Assembly (NCBI GenBank): GCA_028289525.1
Contig: JANQPJ010000093.1
Coordinates: forward strand, 1-38,942
Source of the DNA: Pirellulales bacterium
GTDB lineage: Bacteria; Planctomycetota; Planctomycetia; Pirellulales; JAGQOS01
DNA: 38,942 nucleotides
Direction of reading: 5' to 3'
Positions 19,338 through 27,577 of this stretch are shown one piece after another; position 1 is the stretch's first letter; the number at the start of each line of letters is the position of its first letter. A model generated the notes under the pieces. That model ran no database searches, had not been told where the DNA came from, and worked only from the letters and a program-made list of their open reading frames with translations. A program made the translations under genes and the position numbers.

Positions 19338-21161
19338 ATGCCAGAAGCTACCAACCAATTCGACAACGCCACTGGCCTGACCCTGGAGCAATCCGAGGTT
19401 GCCGCCGGCGTGCTGCGCAACGCGGAGATCGTGGCCGGCCAGTTCCAGGCGATTGGCCGGACGACCAGCGGTGACGTGCTCAGTGGCCTAGACGTTGAGT
19501 CGGTGTCTAGCCTCGACGGCGTGATTGCCAGCAAGCCGGCCGGATCAACCATCCGAATCCAGGTGAGCAGCGACGGCGTCACATTCACCAACGCTTTCGG
19601 CGAAGACTGCACGAACACCGGGGCGTTTACTCTTGATGGCGTGAACGACTATCTCGGCATCGACGCGCCATTTCGGACCGCCGACCAATCTGGGGCGGTG
19701 TCAATGTGGGTGCGGTATACGCCAGGCGGCGGAAGCTGGATCTGGATGAACGGGGCGTGGACAAACAACGGCAATCGAGTCGAGACCTGGATTGTCGGTG
19801 CCGCTGGGTCGCGATCAATTGACCTGCGGGTAACCAACAGCACGACGATCAATATTGGAAATCGGGTCAGGACACCCCCTGGCTCGATCGTCGCCGGGCG
19901 CTGGCATCACGTCATCTGGATTTCGACAGGCTCCAGCTACGTAATCTTGATTGATGGCGTCCTTCAGCCGCTGTCGGTCATCAGTGGCAGCAACAACGGC
20001 TCTTGGTTTAGCGATTGCGTGAACCTAGACCGCTGGACGATCGGGGCGCAGCGCAAAAACTTCAAGACACAGTTTTATTTCGGTGGCGACATCGACGATG
20101 TGCGAGTGTTTAGTCAGGCTCCGACGACCGAGCAAGCCAAGGACTTCTTCTTTCGCCACAAGACGCCCCCGGGCCAGGTAAATCGCTGGCGATTCGATGA
20201 GATCGACACGCCGGCCGTGGGGCAAACACCTGACGCGGTCGGTACGGCACACCTTACGATCGTGGGCGCTCAGCACGAGACGGACTGGCGAGAGTTGCCA
20301 GTGTTCGGCGAAGCGGTTGGCACGCTCGACACCCTCGCGCTTGATGGCGTGAACGACTACGTCGACATATCACATTCCTCGCTAAATATCGTTGGCGATC
20401 TGACCGTCTCGGCGTGGATCAATCCACGGAGATTTCCGACCTCAGGCCATGCCATGGCCGTCAACCAATGGTCTGCGTCGACCGGCACCAATTTTTACAT
20501 TGCGTTCTTGGAGACGTTTGGTTGGGATTTATGCGTTCGATCTGGCAACGGAGGAAGCGGCGGTTCGACGATTTTGCATACTCCGATCCCGCTGAACGCT
20601 TGGACCCACGTCGTTTTGCGCCGCGAAGGCACGACACTTACTTTGTTTGTCGACGGCCAGTTGATCGACTCGACGGACATCACTGGCTTCCTGGGCGGGA
20701 GCGCGAGCGCTACTTGGATAGGCCGGTTTAGCAGTGGTACCTATCACTTCGATGGCCTGCTGGCGAACGTGTCCGTGTGGGCGAGCGGTCTCAGTGATAG
20801 CCAAGTACAAACGCTGTCTAGCCAGGGCCACCGAGGTGGCTTGCCAACGCCTTTGGGCGAGTGGAGAGCCGATGAAGGCGCCGGCACGATACTCAATAAC
20901 CACGGCACGGCCAGCAACCAGGGCTCGATTGTCGGCGCAACCTGGACCCAGCGGATCGACCGACCGGCACCGAGCGCCGAGAGCTGGTCGATCGACGTCA
21001 GCGGGGCAGGGCTGACCAATAGCGCGTTTTGGCGTGTGCTGATGATGGCCGTCGCCGACGATCGCACGGCCGCGCTCGATGAACTGAGCGTGGTCTGCGA
21101 GACTTCAGTTGGTTTGCCGCTATCGGTGCTGGTGAGCGGGCATTACGCGGGGGCAGTCTGA
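19338..21161 (+). CDS. Protein with two LamG/concanavalin-like lectin domains
   Basis: Duplicated TLDGVNDYLGI / ALDGVNDYVDI units with RWHHVIWI...LIDGVLQ and AWTHVVLRREGTTLTLFVDGQLIDS, GDIDDVRVFSQA and GLLANVSVWASGLS. Confidence 0.88.
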   Translation: MPEATNQFDNATGLTLEQSEVAAGVLRNAEIVAGQFQAIGRTTSGDVLSGLDVESVSSLDGVIASKPAGSTIRIQVSSDGVTFTNAFGEDCTNTGAFTLDGVNDYLGIDAPFRTADQSGAVSMWVRYTPGGGSWIWMNGAWTNNGNRVETWIVGAAGSRSIDLRVTNSTTINIGNRVRTPPGSIVAGRWHHVIWISTGSSYVILIDGVLQPLSVISGSNNGSWFSDCVNLDRWTIGAQRKNFKTQFYFGGDIDDVRVFSQAPTTEQAKDFFFRHKTPPGQVNRWRFDEIDTPAVGQTPDAVGTAHLTIVGAQHETDWRELPVFGEAVGTLDTLALDGVNDYVDISHSSLNIVGDLTVSAWINPRRFPTSGHAMAVNQWSASTGTNFYIAFLETFGWDLCVRSGNGGSGGSTILHTPIPLNAWTHVVLRREGTTLTLFVDGQLIDSTDITGFLGGSASATWIGRFSSGTYHFDGLLANVSVWASGLSDSQVQTLSSQGHRGGLPTPLGEWRADEGAGTILNNHGTASNQGSIVGATWTQRIDRPAPSAESWSIDVSGAGLTNSAFWRVLMMAVADDRTAALDELSVVCETSVGLPLSVLVSGHYAGAV

Positions 21162-21411
21162 ATTTCTGATTCCTGATTTGGAATTTGAGCCACGGATTAA
21201 CACGGAGAAAAAGTTTTTGGTCATTAGTGGTTGGTTGTTAGTACGCGCTAGCGCGTTCGTCAAATCCTAAATTCCAAATCAGAAATCAGAAATTCAAAGG
21301 CCCTCCACCCTTCACCCTAAACCGCGTCCCACCACTCACTAACTACCAACAACTAACAACTAACGACCTTCTGTCGCGTTCCCTAAACCCTAAACCCTAA
21401 GCCGATTCAAA
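21160..21411. repeat. Composite repeat with short forward copy, inverted full copy (21241-21295), and CCCTAAA/ACTAAC-rich tail
   Basis: 21160-21186 GAATTTCTGATTCCTGATTTGGAATTT; 21241-21295 is the reverse complement of 19146-19200 with 52/55 matches; then CCCTAAACCCTAAACCCTAA. Confidence 0.9.
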
Positions 21412-22149
21412 ATGGCAATCCGAAGTCAGCAAATTACGATTACCTACACGTCGTGGGATACGCAGGCGAATGTGCCTAAGTCCAGTGATGGTGTGAACCA
21501 TACGCTGAGATGGGTCAAAGATGGCGTGGAATCGGTCCCTGTCAATGAACCTGTTGAAAAGAGCAATGGCGAATATGCGCTCACGCTCACCTCGACGGAG
21601 ACGGATTGCGACGTAGGGACGTTGAGTGGTTCGAGCTCGACGGCCGGTGTTGTGATCGTTCCGGTCAAGGTCGATTTTGTGCGTCTCCCTGTCGTGGCGC
21701 CTGGTGACAATGGTGGGCTGCCAACCGTGGATGCTGGTAATTTTGTGGCTGGAATTCAAGGGGCGAAGAACACGCTAGACCAGCTCAGCGACTTGACGGC
21801 CGTAGAGGTTGCCAGCGCCGTATGGGATGAATTGCAAGTTGGGCACACCACGGCAGGAACTTTTGGAGCCTATCTGGATGCCGCCATTAGTTCTCTATCG
21901 TCAGGTAGCTCGGGCAGCACTAGCACTAGCACCGGCAACTATCTGCAGGATTTAGTGGCTGCCAGAGACAACGTGGCGCTCCAGTTAGCTGACCTGACGG
22001 CAAATCCGAAGCCAACGTATGACGTCGATGGCCAAAAAGTTGATTGGGATACTCATTTCAAGGCTCTGAGTGCACAGCTCGAATCGCTGACCTTGGCGAT
22101 TCAGGGAGCCGAGCCGTTTGAGGTTCAGACGACAGGATACACACAATGA
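21412..22149 (+). CDS. Phage structural hypothetical protein
   Basis: 245-aa ORF with beta-rich N-terminus and LTAVEVASAVWDELQ; ATGA overlap with the next gene. Confidence 0.65.
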   Translation: MAIRSQQITITYTSWDTQANVPKSSDGVNHTLRWVKDGVESVPVNEPVEKSNGEYALTLTSTETDCDVGTLSGSSSTAGVVIVPVKVDFVRLPVVAPGDNGGLPTVDAGNFVAGIQGAKNTLDQLSDLTAVEVASAVWDELQVGHTTAGTFGAYLDAAISSLSSGSSGSTSTSTGNYLQDLVAARDNVALQLADLTANPKPTYDVDGQKVDWDTHFKALSAQLESLTLAIQGAEPFEVQTTGYTQ

Positions 22150-22808
22150 GTATGGCGTTTGACCCTGCCAATGATTTTGAGACGGTGGTCGATCAACTCG
22201 AGCCGGTCATGCTGACATGGCCTGATGCGACCGTGACGTCAATCGAGCGGGCTCTGCGGAGAACTGGCTTTACTGGCGAAGGACGAGCGGTTGGGCGTCG
22301 TGTGGTCGAAGCTGGAGTCATCCAAGGTGATGTTATCTGGCATTTGCCGGCCTCCGAGGTTCCCTGCCAGCCGCCCTTGGGCAGTGTGATTACCGACTCG
22401 CAGGATGTTGCCTGGACGGTGCTGATGGTTGAGCATCAGGCCGCTGGTCGTCGTTGGCGATGCCATGCCCGGAATTTAACGATTGCACATGGTCTTGACC
22501 GGTTGATTCAAGTTCAGGTGATGCGTAGCAAAAAGGGGCCGCACGGAGAGTCGAAGCGCGACTGGCAAACCAGCTACTCTCGTCTTGCCGCACGCATCCA
22601 GCCAGAGTCGGTGCAGCCTGAGGTGCGAAACGACGCGCTGGGGGCCGAGGTTTCGCACATCGTCTACTTGGCCGAAGATCTGGAACTCGGACCACGGCAT
22701 CGAATCGTTGATTTGGCTGGCACAAGCTATGTCGTGCTCAAGACGATTCGCTCCGAACGCATTGGGGAATTAATGCAAGTGTGGGTGCGAGAACAGGCTG
22801 AAGGATAA
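22146..22808 (+). CDS. Head-completion/neck-like hypothetical protein
   Basis: 220-aa ORF, coupled start; position between MCP and tail-tube-like genes. Confidence 0.6.
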   Translation: MSMAFDPANDFETVVDQLEPVMLTWPDATVTSIERALRRTGFTGEGRAVGRRVVEAGVIQGDVIWHLPASEVPCQPPLGSVITDSQDVAWTVLMVEHQAAGRRWRCHARNLTIAHGLDRLIQVQVMRSKKGPHGESKRDWQTSYSRLAARIQPESVQPEVRNDALGAEVSHIVYLAEDLELGPRHRIVDLAGTSYVVLKTIRSERIGELMQVWVREQAEG

Positions 22809-22863
22809 AGCTTCGGGCTGGTCTAGATAGAGCAGGTTATCGGTGAGAGAAAGGTGAGGAATC

Positions 22864-23265
22864 ATGAGTTTAGAGCGTGCGATTCACCGGCATTGGACTG
22901 CTTGGCGTCCGTTAACCTCGCTTGTGCCAGCCGATCGGGTGCGTACTGGTTGGATTCTGGCGACTGAAAGCGGAGAAGCGCCTTTCCCTTATGTAACTAT
23001 CGAGCGCGCCGGGCGTTTGCAAACCCAGTATTTGGCCGAAGGAGTGCAGCTGCAAACAATCACGATACGTTTTAACCTCTGGACGCGTGAATTGGTCGAG
23101 GGCAAACGAATTGCTGCCGAGATCGAATGTCGCTTTGGCCGGCAAGAGTTTAGCGATGGTTGTGTGCGCGTGCTCGACATGCAGCTTAGCGGGCATAACG
23201 AGACGTTTCAGGAAGACGGAATATGGCATTTGGAACTTGAGTATTTAACCCGTAGTGAATCCTGA
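22864..23265 (+). CDS. Tail-completion-like protein
   Basis: 133 aa; FPYVTIERAGRLQTQYLAEGVQLQTITIRFNLWTRELVEGKRIAAEIECRF resembles short head-tail terminator proteins. Confidence 0.6.
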   Translation: MSLERAIHRHWTAWRPLTSLVPADRVRTGWILATESGEAPFPYVTIERAGRLQTQYLAEGVQLQTITIRFNLWTRELVEGKRIAAEIECRFGRQEFSDGCVRVLDMQLSGHNETFQEDGIWHLELEYLTRSES

Positions 23266-23273
23266 GGAATACT

Positions 23274-23792
23274 ATGAGCGACACCCTATCCCTGGACATC
23301 CAAGCCAGCATTCAATGGTTGTTTGAAGAAACGCTTGACCTTTCCACGGTTTCCGATCATTCGAAAGTGGACTTTCTGCGCAGTGTGTCAGATGGCACTG
23401 CCGACGGACAGGCAGACAAAATTTGGCACGATATTCGAACCGTTGCATCCGGGGCAAACGATGACCTCGATTTGACCAGCCTGTCGCAAACGATTCATAG
23501 CAGTGTGATCACAATCAATTTGGCCAAGGTCAAGGCGCTGTTTATCGTCAACACGGCGACCGCAGCCGGAGAACGCCTTTATCTCGATTCGTCGGTCGCA
23601 GGGGCGCTGTTGGGGCCATTCAACGGAAATGCGACGAGTCGGATCGAGGTGCCGGCCGATAGTCCATTGTTGTTGACCAATTTAATTGCTGGCTGGGCAG
23701 TTGCTAATGGCACAAGCGATGTGCTACGGGTTACCAACGATGGGACCGGTAACATCGACTACAAAATTGTGATTGTGGGCACCTCGGCGTAA
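23274..23792 (+). CDS. Phage structural hypothetical protein
   Basis: 172-aa ORF in the structural operon; beta-rich. Confidence 0.6.
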   Translation: MSDTLSLDIQASIQWLFEETLDLSTVSDHSKVDFLRSVSDGTADGQADKIWHDIRTVASGANDDLDLTSLSQTIHSSVITINLAKVKALFIVNTATAAGERLYLDSSVAGALLGPFNGNATSRIEVPADSPLLLTNLIAGWAVANGTSDVLRVTNDGTGNIDYKIVIVGTSA

Positions 23793-23822
23793 TTCACGCG
23801 AATTCAATATGAGAAACATGGC

Positions 23823-24212
23823 ATGGCGACCAAGAGTGGCAAAGACGGCAGAGTGGAGATCGGGCCGACGGCTGTGGCTTCGATCACGGCTTGGCAGTTG
23901 ACGATTCAGGCAAGCAGTTTGGCCTATACCAGTTCGGCCACCGGTGGCGCGGTAGCTCGCTTGCCTGGGGCCAAGGATGCCAGGGGCAGCATCGTCTTTC
24001 AACTTGATTTCACCAGCCCGATTACCGAATCGCTCGAGGAAGGAACACTCGTCACGCTGAAATTATATTTGGATCGCACACGGTTCTATACAGTTCCTGC
24101 GGTCATCGACGCAATCGAGTTCGAGCCGATCGACGTCGTCATGGGGGATCCCATCGGCGGCAAGATTATCTTTTCCGGAGCCGGGCCGATTACCAGTCCG
24201 GTGTTCGCGTAA
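23823..24212 (+). CDS. Tail tube-like protein
   Basis: 129 aa; VEIGPTAVASITAWQLTIQAS...SIVFQLDFTSPITESLEEGTLVTLKLYLD...YTVPAVIDAIEFEPIDVVMGDPIGGKIIFSGAGPI. Confidence 0.6.
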   Translation: MATKSGKDGRVEIGPTAVASITAWQLTIQASSLAYTSSATGGAVARLPGAKDARGSIVFQLDFTSPITESLEEGTLVTLKLYLDRTRFYTVPAVIDAIEFEPIDVVMGDPIGGKIIFSGAGPITSPVFA

Positions 24213-24266
24213 GGCAGCGGCAAGGTAAGGGCGTTGCGATTAATTAAGTAGAATTCATGACGGAAG

Positions 24267-25097
24267 GTGGCTCAGGTGGCGATCGATTTTGAAGAATTAC
24301 AAGGATCGCCCAGGCTTCGGATTGGACAAGGCGAGAGCATCGCACAGCGTGTCTTTCGGGTTGCCTGGGACGACTGGCAGGCGTTTAGTGAGTCACTGGT
24401 CGGTGGCTGGCGAGAAACCGGTGGTGCCTATACTTATCTGTCGCCGATTGCTTTTCCAGGGCTTTCGCAATTTTATGTCGACGACCTGGAGATCGATCCA
24501 TTCGATCCCGGCAACCCTGTTGGCGATCAGGTAGAGTCCGTGGCTCGCGGCACCAATATCTATCCAGCAGCCGGCGCACGTGTCACGGCAACCTATCGCG
24601 CTCGGGGCACTGCCCGACTCAGGGATCAGCCACCCATCCAGGAAGGCACGTTTCTGACCTATCAAGCCCATGTCGGGGTCGATCAGTCCGTGGCGCCAGG
24701 CAGAGATTGGGTATGGGAAAGTGATACGGCAAAATTGCCTGGCGACATGAATCTTAGTCTGTTGGTGCCGATCGGCACCTTTTCGCTCACGTGGCACATG
24801 GTGGCCCGCCCTCCCTGGCAAGCAATACGTCAGCTACGAGGCCAGATCAACAACACGCCATTTCTGGATGTTGCAGCGGAACGGGTGCTCTTTCTCGGCG
24901 CGCGTGTGCGAAGAGAGTTCGAGTTTCTCGACCAGTTGAGTCGATGGGTCGTTACTTATGAGTTTGCTGAGCATGTGAGTTCGTGGAACCAACTCCGGCG
25001 TCCCGGCGTCGGGTTTGCCAGGATTGAAGACGCGGTGAGTGGGGCGACTCCCTACGAAAGCGGTAACTTCGAGGCGCTCTTTCAGTTTGGTTCGTAA
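24267..25097 (+). CDS. Phage structural hypothetical protein
   Basis: 276-aa ORF, GTG start; co-directional. Confidence 0.6.
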   Translation: MAQVAIDFEELQGSPRLRIGQGESIAQRVFRVAWDDWQAFSESLVGGWRETGGAYTYLSPIAFPGLSQFYVDDLEIDPFDPGNPVGDQVESVARGTNIYPAAGARVTATYRARGTARLRDQPPIQEGTFLTYQAHVGVDQSVAPGRDWVWESDTAKLPGDMNLSLLVPIGTFSLTWHMVARPPWQAIRQLRGQINNTPFLDVAAERVLFLGARVRREFEFLDQLSRWVVTYEFAEHVSSWNQLRRPGVGFARIEDAVSGATPYESGNFEALFQFGS

Positions 25098-25110
25098 GGA
25101 GGCATTCAAA

Positions 25111-26460
25111 ATGCCAGTTTCTAGAGATCGCAACCAGCGAACGCTGGATGAGCATGACACGATCCAGCCTTTGGAGATCAATGCTGTTCCACCAGTTGAA
25201 CTGCAGCAGACGCCACTAGGAATGAGCGTACGGCTTGCTCATGCCCCTGGCTTGAAGCACGTGGTGCTCAAAGAAGATGTTCCGGCAAGCGCCGCCGACA
25301 AGACCTCGGCCGTGTTAGGCTATGATCCTGTTGCTGGTCAGTTTGTCGACACGGTCGATAGTCCGGCCTTTAGCAACCAAGTGTGCGCCAAAACGGCCGA
25401 TCCACAAGATGCCGGGCTTTATCTCAAACATGAGCGGCATGTTTGCTATTACGATCCCCAAAGCGACCAATACCTTCCTGTGGCGGGGCCGGCATGGCAC
25501 CTCGGGAAGACCGACGTGGCCATCGCGGCAGGGGGGGCGGGAACGGTTTCGATTTGGAAAGCCGATCTCGACGACGAGGATGTCGACAGCGACACCAGCG
25601 AGGCGATTGATTCAGGATGGGATGTCACGGCCACCGACTTCTTCGGACGCGGACTGCCAGGCGACACCCTGGTGATGGTCTTTTTTCATCATCAGTCTCG
25701 CTCATGGTATGTCTTGCGAGCAGCCAGCGACGTGATTCGATTCAAACTGATAGGCAGCCTGCAGGCAAACGGGACGGCGCTTGGCCAGCAAGTGACTTGG
25801 AACGGCTCCGCCTATGTGACTGTTGGCGCTGAGATTGGCCTGGTCGATCCAACTGGGTTGTTAGGGCCGGCCGCTCTAGGGGCCGTGGGCTGGGCAGTGC
25901 GCAGCCCAGACCGTGGCAAGGTCACCCTGAATCTGCCCGATCCGCCTGGAGACGCAGTGGAGTATGATTGTTACGAAATGGTGTCACTGGAAGGACAGGC
26001 ACGGTGGATTCGGGCTACGCTTGTCGAAGATCTCGGGCAAACCACCGTAGGCATGGCAGCCGCCACGGTCGTTGAGCATTGGGGACATCCAGCCATGGGC
26101 GATGCGCCTGACATGAGTCCCGGAGGAGTTACAGTAGTCGATGCCACGGGATTGTTCGCGCGGGCTCTGGCAGGCGCAGACTGTCAGGCAGTCCTCTACG
26201 AGCAGGACAATCAATATCACTTGGTGCACTGTGAACAACAGACCACGATGTATTTGGGGCAGATCGACCAAGCCGGCGGACTTGCTCATACCGACTTGAC
26301 GGTCCCGGTTGATGGCCTCACGGCTGTGAATGGACAGGCTCAGGTTGCCACGACACTTACGGCCAGCAACACGTTCTCTCTGGCTGCCAACGACAATGCA
26401 AAGTGTTTGGTCATTTGGAACGATTCCGAGCAGACTTGGGAGTTAGTCCAAGTCGCCTAA
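25111..26460 (+). CDS. Phage structural/fibre-like hypothetical protein (last cassette gene)
   Basis: AAGGAGG SD then ATG 25111 (MPVSRDRNQRTLDEHDT...); repetitive beta-rich sequence. Confidence 0.65.
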   Translation: MPVSRDRNQRTLDEHDTIQPLEINAVPPVELQQTPLGMSVRLAHAPGLKHVVLKEDVPASAADKTSAVLGYDPVAGQFVDTVDSPAFSNQVCAKTADPQDAGLYLKHERHVCYYDPQSDQYLPVAGPAWHLGKTDVAIAAGGAGTVSIWKADLDDEDVDSDTSEAIDSGWDVTATDFFGRGLPGDTLVMVFFHHQSRSWYVLRAASDVIRFKLIGSLQANGTALGQQVTWNGSAYVTVGAEIGLVDPTGLLGPAALGAVGWAVRSPDRGKVTLNLPDPPGDAVEYDCYEMVSLEGQARWIRATLVEDLGQTTVGMAAATVVEHWGHPAMGDAPDMSPGGVTVVDATGLFARALAGADCQAVLYEQDNQYHLVHCEQQTTMYLGQIDQAGGLAHTDLTVPVDGLTAVNGQAQVATTLTASNTFSLAANDNAKCLVIWNDSEQTWELVQVA

Positions 26461-26557
26461 AGCAAGTTGCTTTTTACCGTAGCGGACGTGACCAGCGTTT
26501 TCGCCGAGGTTTTCCGACGAAACGTCAATGCGCATTTTGGTAGTTTGCTCTAAACCT
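26458..26557 (+). repeat. Dispersed ~95-bp repeat, copy A
   Basis: TAAAGCAA...ACCAGCGTTTTCGCCGAGGTTTTCCGACGAAAC...TTTGCTCTAA; begins on the stop codon of the 25111-26460 gene. Confidence 0.8.
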
Positions 26558-26700
26558 GGAAACGGATAAGAAATCAGGTGTCCTAGCGATTCGAAAGAGC
26601 CATGACAGACAGGTGTCACTCGGTCGACCTAGGAATGGGTTAGAGCAAAATAACTTGCTCGCATTGGGTGTCGAAATGCACGCCTTTGGGGGGTGATTTC

Positions 26701-26955
26701 TGGATGGTGGAAGAGGTTAATAACGAAATGAGTGAGCAAACACACGTTGTCCATTGGGTCCATTTTTTTTCAGGAACACGTTTCTTGGGATCGCTCCCTC
26801 ATGTGCTCAGCAAACAGACAGCGCAGGCGTTTGTTGAAAGCTATAACCGCATCAACGGTCAAACAGGCCGGCGGGCTGAAATTGAGCAGCAAGAGATCCC
26901 GGTTCCGAAGCGACCATATCGGCTGCCTCACGCCTTCCAGCGGCCTGGCCATTAG
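26701..26955 (+). CDS. Small hypothetical protein
   Basis: MVEEVNNEMSEQTHVVHWVHFFSGTRFLGSLPHVLSKQTAQAFVESYNRINGQTG; plausible composition; start uncertain. Confidence 0.5.
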   Translation, partial: WMVEEVNNEMSEQTHVVHWVHFFSGTRFLGSLPHVLSKQTAQAFVESYNRINGQTGRRAEIEQQEIPVPKRPYRLPHAFQRPGH

Positions 26956-27050
26956 AGCGAGGCGTTCTTTACCATCGCGCACGTAACAAGCGTTTTCGCC
27001 AAGGTTTTCCGACGAAACATGGCTACGAAATGATTCGAAATTGCTCGAAT
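26953..27050 (+). repeat. Dispersed ~95-bp repeat, copy B
   Basis: TAGAGCGAGGCGTTCTTTACCATCGCGCACG...AAGCGTTTTCGCCAAGGTTTTCCGACGAAAC...TTGCTCGAA; begins on the stop codon. Confidence 0.85.
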
Positions 27051-27166
27051 GCGTGGGGAAGAGTTTGCCAGGGATGCGATGCCATCATCCAGGCGAGGGC
27101 GATGCCTCGATAGGTGGAGGGCGAGAATGTCTTAGCTTCTGCTTTCAGAGGAGCCAGCAGAAGAAG

Positions 27167-27240
27167 TGGGTGTGCGAGGATTCGAACCTCGGACCTCGGC
27201 CTTATCAGGGCCGCGCTCTAACCAACTGAGCTACACACCC
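27167..27240 (-). tRNA. tRNA-Ile(GAT)
   Basis: GGGTGTGTAGCTCAGTTGGTTAGAGCGCGGCCCTGATAAGGCCGAGGTCCGAGGTTCGAATCCTCGCACACCCA; full cloverleaf, anticodon GAT. Confidence 0.96.
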
Positions 27241-27577
27241 GGTGGCGGCAGTCGTTGTCGCTGCCAAAGCGTGCCATTTTAGGCGATCTTTCTAGACTGT
27301 CAAACGTACTTGGTATGGCCACGAAACGACTGCAAAGTTCAGGCAAAGTTCAGGGACTGGTTCAATTTTCGGCCATTTGGCTTTGAATTCACCAAGAAAC
27401 GTTGGCCGAAAACTTGGGCCTGAACCTCTTTTGTCTCGCAGATTTGCCATCGCAACAGCCCGTCTACCCCGTAATCGTTCTAGATGGAAAAACCGGCATG
27501 ATTCGGTGATGTCCTGCTGGTTCTTTGTCCGATCGTAGAACTATGCGCTTCTGACGCGCCTGTCAGAGAGGTCGCCA

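Larger units (their letters stand above)
6234..26460 (+). mobile_element. Prophage-like or domesticated capsid element (~20 kb)
   Basis: Continuous co-directional block with TerL, portal, protease/scaffold, MCP and head-tail genes. Boundaries are set by genes; no att repeats were recognised. Confidence 0.85.
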
